This document shows positions 16,347 through 23,751 of a stretch of 39,261 nt of DNA, piece after piece. This DNA comes from Elusimicrobiota bacterium (GTDB lineage Bacteria; Elusimicrobiota; Elusimicrobia; FEN-1173). The translations under genes and the position numbers were made by a program. The notes below the pieces were generated by a model. That model ran no database searches. It saw nothing but the letters and a program-made list of their open reading frames with translations, and was not told where the DNA came from. Numbering within the stretch: the first letter of the stretch is position 1; the number at the start of each line of letters is the position of its first letter. The DNA lies in NCBI GenBank assembly GCA_016788905.1, contig JAEURZ010000003.1, positions 1 through 39,261 of the forward strand, read 5' to 3'.

Positions 16347-18310
16347 GCGAGGCGCGTTCCCCCTCCGATCGGAAGACCCTTATCCTGCTGGGAAACCCCA
16401 ATGTGGGGAAATCCGTCCTTTTTGGACGGATCACGGGTAAATACGCAACGGTTTCCAACTATCCGGGGACCACAGTGGAAGTCTCCTCCGGAGTCAGTTG
16501 GCTCGCCGGGGAAGCGTGGCGGGTGGTGGACACCCCTGGGGTGAACTCCCTTTATCCTTCTTCAGAAGACGAAAGGGTCACGCGGGACTTCCTCTTGAAA
16601 GATCGTCCGGAAGTTGTGTTGAACGTTTTGGATTCAAAAAACCTAGCACGCGGATTGATGACCACCTTGGAGTTGGTGGAATTTGGCATTCCATTCGTGG
16701 TGGCTCTGAACCTGGCCGATGAAGCCTTGGACCGGGGGATCGTGGTGGATGCCGCGGCTCTCTCTCGGTGTCTTGGGGTTCCTGTTGTTCAAACGGTGGC
16801 CACCACGGGGGAAGGGATGGCCGATTTAAAACGGGCCGTGGAACGGGCGACGGTGGCCACGGTGTCCGGTTCCGCCACTCCTGAGATACGCCGGTCATTG
16901 GAGATCCTGGACCCCCTCTTCGCCAAGGGCTTTCCGGGAACTCGCGCGGTTCAGTTAGCGCTTTTGGCCGGGGATGACACGGTCCTCACGTGGGTGGGGG
17001 CGGGGAGCGCGCCGGGGATCGGGGAGGACGTTCTCTACAAGGCTGGACAAACGGAACGGTCCCGGTTCGCCCGTCCTCCGCGACAAATCCTATTTGAGGG
17101 TAGGGAGGGGCGGGTCCGAGAAATCTGTGCGGAGGTGGTGACTGTTCGGGGAAAGTTGGCCCCGCGAATTTCTCAACGGTTGGGGGTTTGGGCACTTCGT
17201 CCCTGGCCGGGTTTTTTGATCGCGGGGATCGTTCTTTTTGCCGTCTATCAGTTTGTGGGAGTGTTCGGCGCCGGCACGGCGGTCAACTTCTTAGAAGGAA
17301 CTGTTTTTGGCAAATGGATCACGCCGGGCGCCACGTGGGTGGTGGAAAAAGTTTTGCCGTGGGAATTTTTCCGAGACATCCTGGTGGGGCCGTATGGGGT
17401 GATCCGCATGGCGTTCTCCTACGCTTTTGCCTTGATCCTTCCCATTGTGGCCACCTTTTTCATCGCGTTTGGCCTCTTGGAAGATTCTGGATACTTGCCT
17501 CGTTTGTCGGTCTTGTTGGACCGGGTTTTCCGTCTTATGGGTCTCAATGGCCGAGCGGTGTTGCCCATGATTTTAGGCTTGGGTTGCGACACCATGGCGA
17601 CCATGACAACTCGGATACTGGACACGAAAAAAGAACGGATTATCGTGACGCTTTTGTTGGCCTTAACCGTGCCTTGTTCGGCTCAGTTGGCTGTGATCTT
17701 GGGGATGGCGGCGGGGCTCTCGCCTAAAGTCCTTGGGGTGTGGTTGTTCGTCCTCGTGGGGACGACGTTAGCGACAGGTTGGGCAGCATCGAAAATTCTT
17801 CCTGGGGCGCGTTCCACCTTCCTGATGGAAATTCCACCCATTCGGCGGCCCTTGTTCCGAAACATATGGATGAAAATGCAGGTGCGATTGGCCTGGTATT
17901 TAAAAGAAGTCGTGCCTCTCTTCGTTTATGGGACCTTAGCGTTGTTTTTTATGGACCGGTGGGGTTTGTTGAAAATGGCGGAACGGGGTTTTGCCCCGGT
18001 GGTCCAATCGTGGCTGGGTCTCCCGGCACAAGCGACGGAAGCTTTTTTGATCGGGTTCTTAAGACGGGATTACGGGGCGGCGGGGCTTTACTCTATTCAA
18101 AAGGCGGGGTTCCTTGATTTCCGTCAGGTGACGGTGAGCCTTGTGCTCATTACGTTGTTCATGCCTTGTGTGGCCCAGTGGTTGATGATGTTTAAAGAAC
18201 GGGGATGGAAAGGAGCGCTCACGATTACGGTGGCGGTGTTGGTGGTCGCTTTAGGGATCGCTGGGGTGTTGAACCGATTGCTTCTTTTATTTCCTTTTTT
18301 GGTGAGTTAA
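16343..18310 (+). CDS. feoB: Ferrous iron transporter FeoB
   Basis: An inner-membrane Fe2+ importer of 655 residues. The N-terminal G-domain has G1 G-N-P-N-V-G-K-S (residues 17-24), G2 N-Y-P-G-T-T-V-E, G3 V-D-T-P-G and G4 N-L-A-D. A helical spacer leads to the membrane part, which begins near residue 290 and contains the two Gate motifs, with G-L-G-C-D-T-M-A-T-M-T-T-R and F-L-R-R-D-Y-G-A-A-G. The frame is open upstream inside fur, but the ATG at 16343 overlaps the fur stop. It is shorter than E. coli FeoB, as in many bacteria. Expected to be Fur-repressed as part of the fur operon. Confidence 0.97.
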   Translation: MSEARSPSDRKTLILLGNPNVGKSVLFGRITGKYATVSNYPGTTVEVSSGVSWLAGEAWRVVDTPGVNSLYPSSEDERVTRDFLLKDRPEVVLNVLDSKNLARGLMTTLELVEFGIPFVVALNLADEALDRGIVVDAAALSRCLGVPVVQTVATTGEGMADLKRAVERATVATVSGSATPEIRRSLEILDPLFAKGFPGTRAVQLALLAGDDTVLTWVGAGSAPGIGEDVLYKAGQTERSRFARPPRQILFEGREGRVREICAEVVTVRGKLAPRISQRLGVWALRPWPGFLIAGIVLFAVYQFVGVFGAGTAVNFLEGTVFGKWITPGATWVVEKVLPWEFFRDILVGPYGVIRMAFSYAFALILPIVATFFIAFGLLEDSGYLPRLSVLLDRVFRLMGLNGRAVLPMILGLGCDTMATMTTRILDTKKERIIVTLLLALTVPCSAQLAVILGMAAGLSPKVLGVWLFVLVGTTLATGWAASKILPGARSTFLMEIPPIRRPLFRNIWMKMQVRLAWYLKEVVPLFVYGTLALFFMDRWGLLKMAERGFAPVVQSWLGLPAQATEAFLIGFLRRDYGAAGLYSIQKAGFLDFRQVTVSLVLITLFMPCVAQWLMMFKERGWKGALTITVAVLVVALGIAGVLNRLLLLFPFLVS

Positions 18311-18334
18311 AAAAGTGCGAAGGAAGGATTTCTG

Positions 18335-19033
18335 ATGACCGAAAGACAAAAGTTTCCTATCCCCTCCGCTGAACGGGAGGACGTGGAGGAGGCGTTGGGC
18401 CTCTTATGGTATCAGCGGGAGTTGGGGGTGACGGATGGGGCGACTTTGCGTGGGGCTCTTCACGCGGCGGGGAGTCCCGAAGGGTTTGATCGTCTGGTTC
18501 GGCACGGGTTTGTTCGGGAAGAATCCGATCACGTGCTCTTGACTTCTTCTGGAGATGAATTGGCGCGGGACGTGACACGCCGATTGCGGTTGGCCGAGAG
18601 GCTTTTAACGGATGTTCTCAGTCTTGACCGGAGCGCCGTGGACCCCAATGCGTGTGTGTTGGAACACACCATTTCTCCCGAGGTCACCGAATCCATTTGC
18701 ACCCTCTTGGGGCATCCCGTGGAATGTCCTCACGGTCACACGATCCCTCCAGGGGAGTGTTGTGGGCGCAAGGACGGGCGCCTCTCGCCCATTGTGGTCC
18801 CTCTTTCCCGATTGGCGGTAGGAGAATCGGGCCGGGTGGCTTATTTGCAATTGAAAGATCATCCGGAACTTCACCGTCTCCTCGCCTTGGGGGTCATTCC
18901 GGGCGCTCCGGTTCACCTGCACCAAACCTTTCCCGCCTTTGTGGTGGAAGTGGGGGAGAGTCAATTGGCGTTGGAGTCCTCTATCGCCGCCCGGATTTTT
19001 GTTCGGCGTGCGGAAGAATCGAAAATTTCATAG
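18335..19033 (+). CDS. DtxR/IdeR-type regulator with C-terminal FeoA-like domain
   Basis: A 232-residue protein 24 bases after feoB, with a GAAGGAAGGA site before its ATG. The N-terminal ~80 residues can form a winged helix. The middle carries the DtxR metal and dimer motif C107-V-L-E110-H111 followed by S-P-E-V-T-E, then P-H-G-H-T-I-P-P-G, the counterpart of the DtxR P-F-G-N-P-I-P-G turn. A Cys pair (E-C-C-G) follows. The last ~75 residues are an SH3-like FeoA domain (L-A-V-G-E-S-G-R-V-A and L-L-A-L-G-V-I-P-G-A). It may be an iron-dependent repressor, supply FeoA function for FeoB, or both. No separate feoA is present. The divergent N-terminus makes DNA binding less certain. Confidence 0.82.
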   Translation: MTERQKFPIPSAEREDVEEALGLLWYQRELGVTDGATLRGALHAAGSPEGFDRLVRHGFVREESDHVLLTSSGDELARDVTRRLRLAERLLTDVLSLDRSAVDPNACVLEHTISPEVTESICTLLGHPVECPHGHTIPPGECCGRKDGRLSPIVVPLSRLAVGESGRVAYLQLKDHPELHRLLALGVIPGAPVHLHQTFPAFVVEVGESQLALESSIAARIFVRRAEESKIS

Positions 19034-19050
19034 AATCCATCCCACACGCC

Positions 19051-19857
19051 ATGCCCCTTTCACCGCTCACACGCCCGCTTGTCGTTTTTGATCTGGAAAC
19101 CACCGGTCTCTTGGTTGAACTGGACCGAATCATTGAGATCGGGCTCGTTAAAATCTTTCCCGATGGACGAACGGAACGGCTGGTCCAGCGGTTCAATCCG
19201 TTCATGAAGATCCCTGTGGAATCCATTGCCATTCATAAGATCACCAATGAGATGCTGAAAGACCAACCGCCCTTTCGTGAATGGGCTCCACGTCTCTATG
19301 CGATCTTTGACGGCGCCGACATCGGGGGGTTTGCCCTGAGCCGATTGGACATCCCGATGCTGACAAAAGAATTTGATCGGGCGGGGTATGTTTTCTCAAT
19401 GGAAGGGCGTCGTATGGTCGACGCCAGCACCATCTTTCGTGAAAAAGAGCGACGGAACCTGAGCTCCGCCTATCAGTTTTATTGTGGAAAAGATTTGGTG
19501 GACGCTCATTCCGCGGAGGCCGACGCGGAGGCCACTTATGAGGTCCTTCTGGCCCAGTTGGATCGTTATGAGGACTTACCCAAAGACATGGACGGTCTTC
19601 ACAAATTTTGTACCGCGCCCGGGCCTTCTCAGGTGGACAAAGATGGTCGTCTTTTATGGCGGGATGGTGAGGCTTATTTTAATTTTGGAAAACATCGATA
19701 TCACAAGCTGGCCGATGTGGTGAAAGAAGACCCCGATTACATTCGATGGGTTGTCGAGAAAGCGGATTTTTCCCCTGATTTTATTGAAATATGTCGCCAG
19801 GCCCGTCTCGGAATTTACCCGCGGCGGGAATCGGTAACCCCACTGCCTCACCCGTGA
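19051..19857 (+). CDS. DEDDh 3'-5' exonuclease (DnaQ/ExoX-like)
   Basis: A 268-residue nuclease of the DNA polymerase III epsilon superfamily. Exo I is V-F-D14-L-E16-T-T-G, Exo II lies around G-G-F-A-L-S-R-L-D, and Exo III is D-A-H-S-A-E-A-D-A, giving the DEDDh set. After the nuclease domain (~residues 10-175) there is a C-terminal domain with F-N-F-G-K-H-R-Y-H-K and D-P-D-Y-I-R-W-V, as in ExoX-like repair exonucleases. The frame is open far upstream within the regulator; the ATG at 19051 gives the natural N-terminus but lacks a clear ribosome site, so it may depend on read-through translation from the gene 17 bases upstream. Role probably DNA repair or proofreading of short products. Confidence 0.9.
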   Translation: MPLSPLTRPLVVFDLETTGLLVELDRIIEIGLVKIFPDGRTERLVQRFNPFMKIPVESIAIHKITNEMLKDQPPFREWAPRLYAIFDGADIGGFALSRLDIPMLTKEFDRAGYVFSMEGRRMVDASTIFREKERRNLSSAYQFYCGKDLVDAHSAEADAEATYEVLLAQLDRYEDLPKDMDGLHKFCTAPGPSQVDKDGRLLWRDGEAYFNFGKHRYHKLADVVKEDPDYIRWVVEKADFSPDFIEICRQARLGIYPRRESVTPLPHP

Positions 19858-20783
19858 CGCCCACGGCGACCCTCTGGGTTATTTTTTTTGTGGCCCTGGT
19901 CGCGATGTTGTATGTGGACTTGTTTCAATCCCGTTCGGAAAAAGCCATCACGCTTCGGGAAGCGGCGTTGCGTTCCATGGAATGGATTTTAGCCGCCCTC
20001 CTCTACTGTGGGGCCATCTATTGGTTGTTGTCTCCCGCCAAAGCCGCCGAATTTCTGACCGGGTACCTGATCGAAAAATCTTTAAGCGTTGATAATCTGT
20101 TCATTTTTATCATGATCTTTTCCTATTTCAATGTGGATCCTTCCCATCAACCCCGTGTTCTGAAATGGGGGATTTTAGGCGCTGTGGTGATGCGGTTTGT
20201 TTTAATTTTCCTAGGGACGATCCTGGTCAGTCGATTTCAGTGGGTTTTCCTGTTGTTCGGCGCCATCTTATTGTATTCCGCCTACAAAATGGCGTTCAGC
20301 GTGGAAAAAGAATTTAACCCCAATGACAATTTTTTGTTTCGGGGATTGCGAAAAATTCTTCCCATGACGGGAATGCACGGGAACCGTTTTCTGGCGACCA
20401 TTGATGGGCGGTGGCACGCGACCCCCTTGTTCCTGACCGTGGCGGTGGTTGAGTTCAGTGATCTGGTGTTTGCACTTGACTCTATTCCCGCCATCTTTTC
20501 AATTACGACCGATCCCCTCATTGTTTTTACGTCAAATATCTTTGCCATCCTGGGGCTACGGGCCCTGTATTTCTTGGTTAGTGGTCTGGTTCAAATCTTT
20601 ACGTATCTAAAATTCGGGGTCGCGCTCATATTGGCGTTTGTGGGCGTTAAAATGTTAATCATGCACTGGGTCCATATTTCCACATCTGTTTCACTGGGAG
20701 TGGTGATCGGAGTCCTGGCGGTTTCCATCGTTTTTTCGATCTTTCTCCGGCCAAAGGAAAAGGCAACGGAGGAGTCACACTAA
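19854..20783 (+). CDS. TerC-family integral membrane protein
   Basis: A 309-residue multi-pass inner-membrane protein. The GTG at 19854 overlaps the exonuclease stop (GTGA) and yields the expected N-terminus, T-L-W-V-I-F-F-V-A-L. An ATG at 19791 in the same frame would add 21 residues and a 67-base overlap. About eight to nine hydrophobic helices are visible. The TerC hallmarks are E-K-S-L-S-V-D-N-L-F-I-F in the third helix and F-S-D-L-V-F-A-L-D-S-I-P-A-I in the sixth, whose acidic residues are thought to bind metal. Members relate to tellurite resistance and Mn2+ efflux for exported metalloproteins. Substrate not predictable here. Confidence 0.93.
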   Translation: MTPTATLWVIFFVALVAMLYVDLFQSRSEKAITLREAALRSMEWILAALLYCGAIYWLLSPAKAAEFLTGYLIEKSLSVDNLFIFIMIFSYFNVDPSHQPRVLKWGILGAVVMRFVLIFLGTILVSRFQWVFLLFGAILLYSAYKMAFSVEKEFNPNDNFLFRGLRKILPMTGMHGNRFLATIDGRWHATPLFLTVAVVEFSDLVFALDSIPAIFSITTDPLIVFTSNIFAILGLRALYFLVSGLVQIFTYLKFGVALILAFVGVKMLIMHWVHISTSVSLGVVIGVLAVSIVFSIFLRPKEKATEESH

Positions 20784-20871
20784 GTTTCTCCGCCGCGTTA
20801 TCTTGTCCCCCGATTGAGACGTGTATTAGGCTGTTTGCTTGCGAAAGCTGATCAACGAAGACAGGGTTCGG
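20775..20871. repeat. 97-bp direct repeat, copy 1 (other copy 21594-21690)
   Basis: This segment aligns without gaps to 21594-21690, with about 83 of 97 bases identical by eye. It overlaps the last codons and stop of the TerC gene. In copy 2 the right half is the 3' end of the ThiF-nitroreductase gene. The similarity continues past the stop into the 3' flank, so a whole gene end was duplicated, not just a coding motif. Confidence 0.85.
20826..20871 (-). pseudogene. Relic 3' end of a second ThiF-nitroreductase gene
   Basis: On the - strand this piece encodes R-T-L-S-S-L-I-S-F-R-K-Q-T-A and a stop. The corresponding end of the intact gene is R-A-L-S-S-L-L-S-F-R-K-K-T-A and a stop. Reading frame and stop are conserved, but nothing similar is seen further upstream, where the prepilin gene now lies. 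It looks like the remnant of a paralogue. Confidence 0.7.
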
Positions 20872-20983
20872 GGGGCTATCGGTTTCGTAAAGAAACAGGC
20901 ACTGATACATTGATAGGTGGTTATTCTTCTATCCCTCCCAAGTGACTCGGCCCTTTGGTCCCTATTGTTGGTCTTGTCCGATT

Positions 20984-21451
20984 CTACCAGGTACTCCAGA
21001 CCCGGCCTGAAGCGTCGGGGTGGGTGCAGTTGACAACTAAATAAGCGAAAGTGTGGGGTATTAACGCCCCTCCGTCGCAGATGTAAGAAAAACCATAGTT
21101 GTTAAAGACAGCATTGGGGTCTGAGACAGTATAGTACAAACAATCACTGTTGTTGATGTTTGGATGCCAATAGGGGATATTTCCCGTTGGAATTTTCTCG
21201 ATATATTTGGGGACGAGGGGGGAAGACCCCCCCATCATTGGCCATTGGCATAATTGCAGATTATCAGCATAATAGATTGACAGCGCTGATCGGAGACTCC
21301 CGAGAATCGCCTTTAAGGCAGCCTCTTTGGCTTTGCGGATCATATTTCCGAACTTAGGGATGGCGATGGAGGCCAGAAGCCCGATAATGGCCGCCACGAG
21401 GATCAGTTCTATGAGGGTAAAACCTCCGCCCTTACGTAAGTCTATTTTCAT
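20984..21451 (-). CDS. Type IV prepilin-like protein
   Basis: A 155-residue prepilin. The short basic leader ends at G10, followed by F11-T-L-I-E15-L, the PilD cleavage site with its Glu at +5, and the hydrophobic helix to about residue 32. The globular part has Cys residues suggesting a disulfide loop (N-S-D-C ... Y-I-C-D). It fits a pilE/GspG-type pseudopilin with N-terminal methylation. GGAG precedes the ATG by 10 bases. The gene stands alone between the relic and the ThiF gene, with no assembly genes nearby, so it would use a machine encoded elsewhere. Confidence 0.92.
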   Translation of the reverse strand: MKIDLRKGGGFTLIELILVAAIIGLLASIAIPKFGNMIRKAKEAALKAILGSLRSALSIYYADNLQLCQWPMMGGSSPLVPKYIEKIPTGNIPYWHPNINNSDCLYYTVSDPNAVFNNYGFSYICDGGALIPHTFAYLVVNCTHPDASGRVWSTW

Positions 21452-21478
21452 GGAAGCGTTCTCCTATCTCAATGATAG

Positions 21479-21505
21479 GTTATATCCCGTATTTCATCGT
21501 GTCAA
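21479..21505 (-). promoter_or_regulatory. Possible prepilin promoter
   Basis: On the - strand TTGACA (21505-21500) and TATAAC (21484-21479) are separated by 15 bases, shorter than ideal, 28 bases upstream of the prepilin ATG. The hexamers are good, the spacing poor. Confidence 0.4.
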
Positions 21506-21593
21506 TGGGCAGAATCATCTCATCATCAATGCTCGTCTGCGTTTCCCCAATGCGCGTTATCAAAAAGCGAACGGTCGTCAAAAAATGTTTGAT

Positions 21594-21690
21594 TCACACT
21601 AAGTTTCTCGGCCAGGTTATTTTTTCCCCCGCTTGAGACGTGTGTTAGGCGGTTTTCTTTCTAAAGCTGAGCAACGAAGATAGGGCTCGG
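21594..21690. repeat. 97-bp direct repeat, copy 2
   Basis: Counterpart of 20775-20871. Its right part (21645-21690) is the coding 3' end of the ThiF-nitroreductase gene on the - strand, and its left part is that gene's 3' flank. The two copies bracket the prepilin gene. Confidence 0.85.
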
Positions 21691-23723
21691 CGTGGGGCTC
21701 GGCTGGAGACAGGGGAGCGGGGACGGCCCATTCGGAACAGGCAAGCGATGGTTTGGGACTGGAGAGCACCCATGATCTCGTGTATCTCTTTATCTTCCCG
21801 TTCGAATCGTTCTCGTTCCTGGATGGTCAATCCCTCTCCCTCGTATTCTTTGCATCGGTGAGCCATCAGCGAATGGCCCATGACGGGTTGAAGGGTCCAT
21901 CCTTCCGCCGTGAGATTGAGCCACACTCTTTGCCAAAGGCCTCCCACGCGGACATAGGTCATGGGTTCGGTGTTGGGAATGGTGAACGCGCCAAAGGCGG
22001 CGGATTGCCTGTAGATGTGTCGGGCCCGTATAGCGGCCAGTCGAGTTACCCCCATGGTTTTCATTGACCGAGCGATACTCCACTGGGCGAGAAGACGAAG
22101 ACTTAAGCCGTCCACAGGGGTAAGCCCCAGGGTGGATATGGGCATTCCATCTGAGAATGTTTGGGCTTCTTTTTTTGACCATCTCATCCAGTGGAATAAA
22201 TAGCTGTGCAGGGCTTTGTGTCCAAGTAAGAAGGATTCGAACCGGCTGTTGATCCGAGCCAGGGTTTTGATCTGTTCCGTATCGTCCATAAGGTGAAACT
22301 GGATTCCCCAAGGATTGTTTGACTGATTCTTGATTTTTTCAATGAACCGATCGGACATCCGGTCCTTGCCAAACGGCCGACGGTCAACACACCGTGAACG
22401 AATAGCCGCGGCCAATGAAGAATGTCGAACCAGACCTGGTTCAAAAGTCATCTGGGCGACTGAAGGTTTTCGCGCTTCTGTGGTCCAACGTGGAACCCAT
22501 CCCCACTGTTCGGCAGCGATCTCGATATTCGTGAGACACATGCCCAGGGCCATTTGGCTTGCGACGTTTCCCACATTAATAAAGGCTTGGCTCCGGTTTA
22601 CTTCCTCGTTAACAAACAAGGTTTTTCCATCCCATTCAAATGAAAAGGGTTGAACGTTGTCCCCGGAGGGCGCCCAACGGGCACTGTCCACCATAGCGGT
22701 GACCTGGGCAACGTTGGGTTGGCCTGGTTGGTGGGGAGGGGGCGCTGAGGTTCCCTCATCGATTTTCACCTGTTCTATCGGTGAGGAAGGGGGCTCTGAA
22801 ACTGTTTTTTTACTTAGCATCCAGCGGAAAATAGTGGCTTTGAGTCTTTGCCCCCAACCGCGGTTGCCCCAACGCAATTTTCCCTCAACCAATTTCCCTT
22901 TATAAGCGTCGAATTGGTGGTAATGGGGCGCGGAAGAAATAGGACCCCGTTTGAGGATCAGTTTTAGCACCTCCGCCGCGGCAACGCCGGCACACAATTG
23001 GACCGCCAGGGCCATGGAGGGACCACGATGTTCTTCTAGGTTCACATAGGTCCTGTCCAAGTAAGACATTTGTGTGGCTTGGGGGGTTAAGCCCAAAGCG
23101 AAGAGAAGGAATTTGTCGGTTTTTCCCCGGGCCAAGTCAAAGGCGAAATAGTCTCGCCAGGACATGCTGCCCGGCCGAAAGACGAGCCACGCGACGCTCA
23201 TTCCAATGGGACCCGCGGTAACAAGGGGAATCCCCCGCCGTTCGGCTTCGTCAAAAAGGAGTTCCCGAGCTTCAACGGCAAAAAAATCCAAGCCGTCCAC
23301 GATGACATCGACCCCGTCAAGGAAAGCCGCCACATTTCCCCGTTGAACACCCTTCTCAAACCGTTGGAGTTTGACTGTGGGGTTGATGTCCAGGAGTTGT
23401 TCCGCCATGACATCCACTTTGGATCGCCCCAGGCTTGAAACAGTGGCCCCGGCCTGGCGGTTGAAGTTTTGGACTTCGAACGAATCGAAATCAGCGATAT
23501 GGAACCCGCCAACGCCTAGGCGAGCGAGGGTCGTCAGATGGACCCCTCCGACCCCCCCCAACCCCGCGATGGCGACGACGCTCCGTTTTAATTGAAGTTG
23601 TTCGTCTGGCTGGACCAAACCCAAATTCCGGGAAAATGCCTTGGGATAGTCAAAGGGTTCCTTGGATTCATCGGTTTTTCCTTGTTCCTGGTAAGAAGTG
23701 GAAACGCGGTCAATGGTTTGCAT
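21645..23723 (-). CDS. ThiF/E1-like adenylyltransferase fused to a nitroreductase domain
   Basis: A 692-residue two-domain protein. The ATG at 23723 has AAGGAG 7 bases upstream; an in-frame GTG at 23747 lies too close to the exporter stop. Residues ~24-300 are an E1/ThiF/MoeB fold: nucleotide loop A-G54-L-G-G-V-G-G, D-F-D-S-F-E, N-F-N-R-Q (arginine finger) and G-L-D-F-F. The zinc CxxC pairs and a catalytic thioester Cys are missing. Residues ~335-640 look like an FMN nitroreductase (S-A-R-W-A-P-S-G-D-N-V-Q-P-F). The same layout is known from mycobacterial Rv1355c (MoeY). The chemistry is unknown: adenylation of a carboxylate plus a flavin redox step recalls azole-forming RiPP enzymes. It follows the RND exporter in the same transcript. 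Confidence 0.85.
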   Translation of the reverse strand: MQTIDRVSTSYQEQGKTDESKEPFDYPKAFSRNLGLVQPDEQLQLKRSVVAIAGLGGVGGVHLTTLARLGVGGFHIADFDSFEVQNFNRQAGATVSSLGRSKVDVMAEQLLDINPTVKLQRFEKGVQRGNVAAFLDGVDVIVDGLDFFAVEARELLFDEAERRGIPLVTAGPIGMSVAWLVFRPGSMSWRDYFAFDLARGKTDKFLLFALGLTPQATQMSYLDRTYVNLEEHRGPSMALAVQLCAGVAAAEVLKLILKRGPISSAPHYHQFDAYKGKLVEGKLRWGNRGWGQRLKATIFRWMLSKKTVSEPPSSPIEQVKIDEGTSAPPPHQPGQPNVAQVTAMVDSARWAPSGDNVQPFSFEWDGKTLFVNEEVNRSQAFINVGNVASQMALGMCLTNIEIAAEQWGWVPRWTTEARKPSVAQMTFEPGLVRHSSLAAAIRSRCVDRRPFGKDRMSDRFIEKIKNQSNNPWGIQFHLMDDTEQIKTLARINSRFESFLLGHKALHSYLFHWMRWSKKEAQTFSDGMPISTLGLTPVDGLSLRLLAQWSIARSMKTMGVTRLAAIRARHIYRQSAAFGAFTIPNTEPMTYVRVGGLWQRVWLNLTAEGWTLQPVMGHSLMAHRCKEYEGEGLTIQERERFEREDKEIHEIMGALQSQTIACLFRMGRPRSPVSSRAPRRALSSLLSFRKKTA

Positions 23724-23751
23724 GGGTGATCTCCTTTTAATATCCACGACG

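Noticed and set aside
21643-21650. GTTAGGC at the end of the ThiF gene as an integron attC core
   Set aside because: The motif is not conserved in the other repeat copy (ATTAGGC), and no matching R'' partner or foldback structure was found in the repeat.
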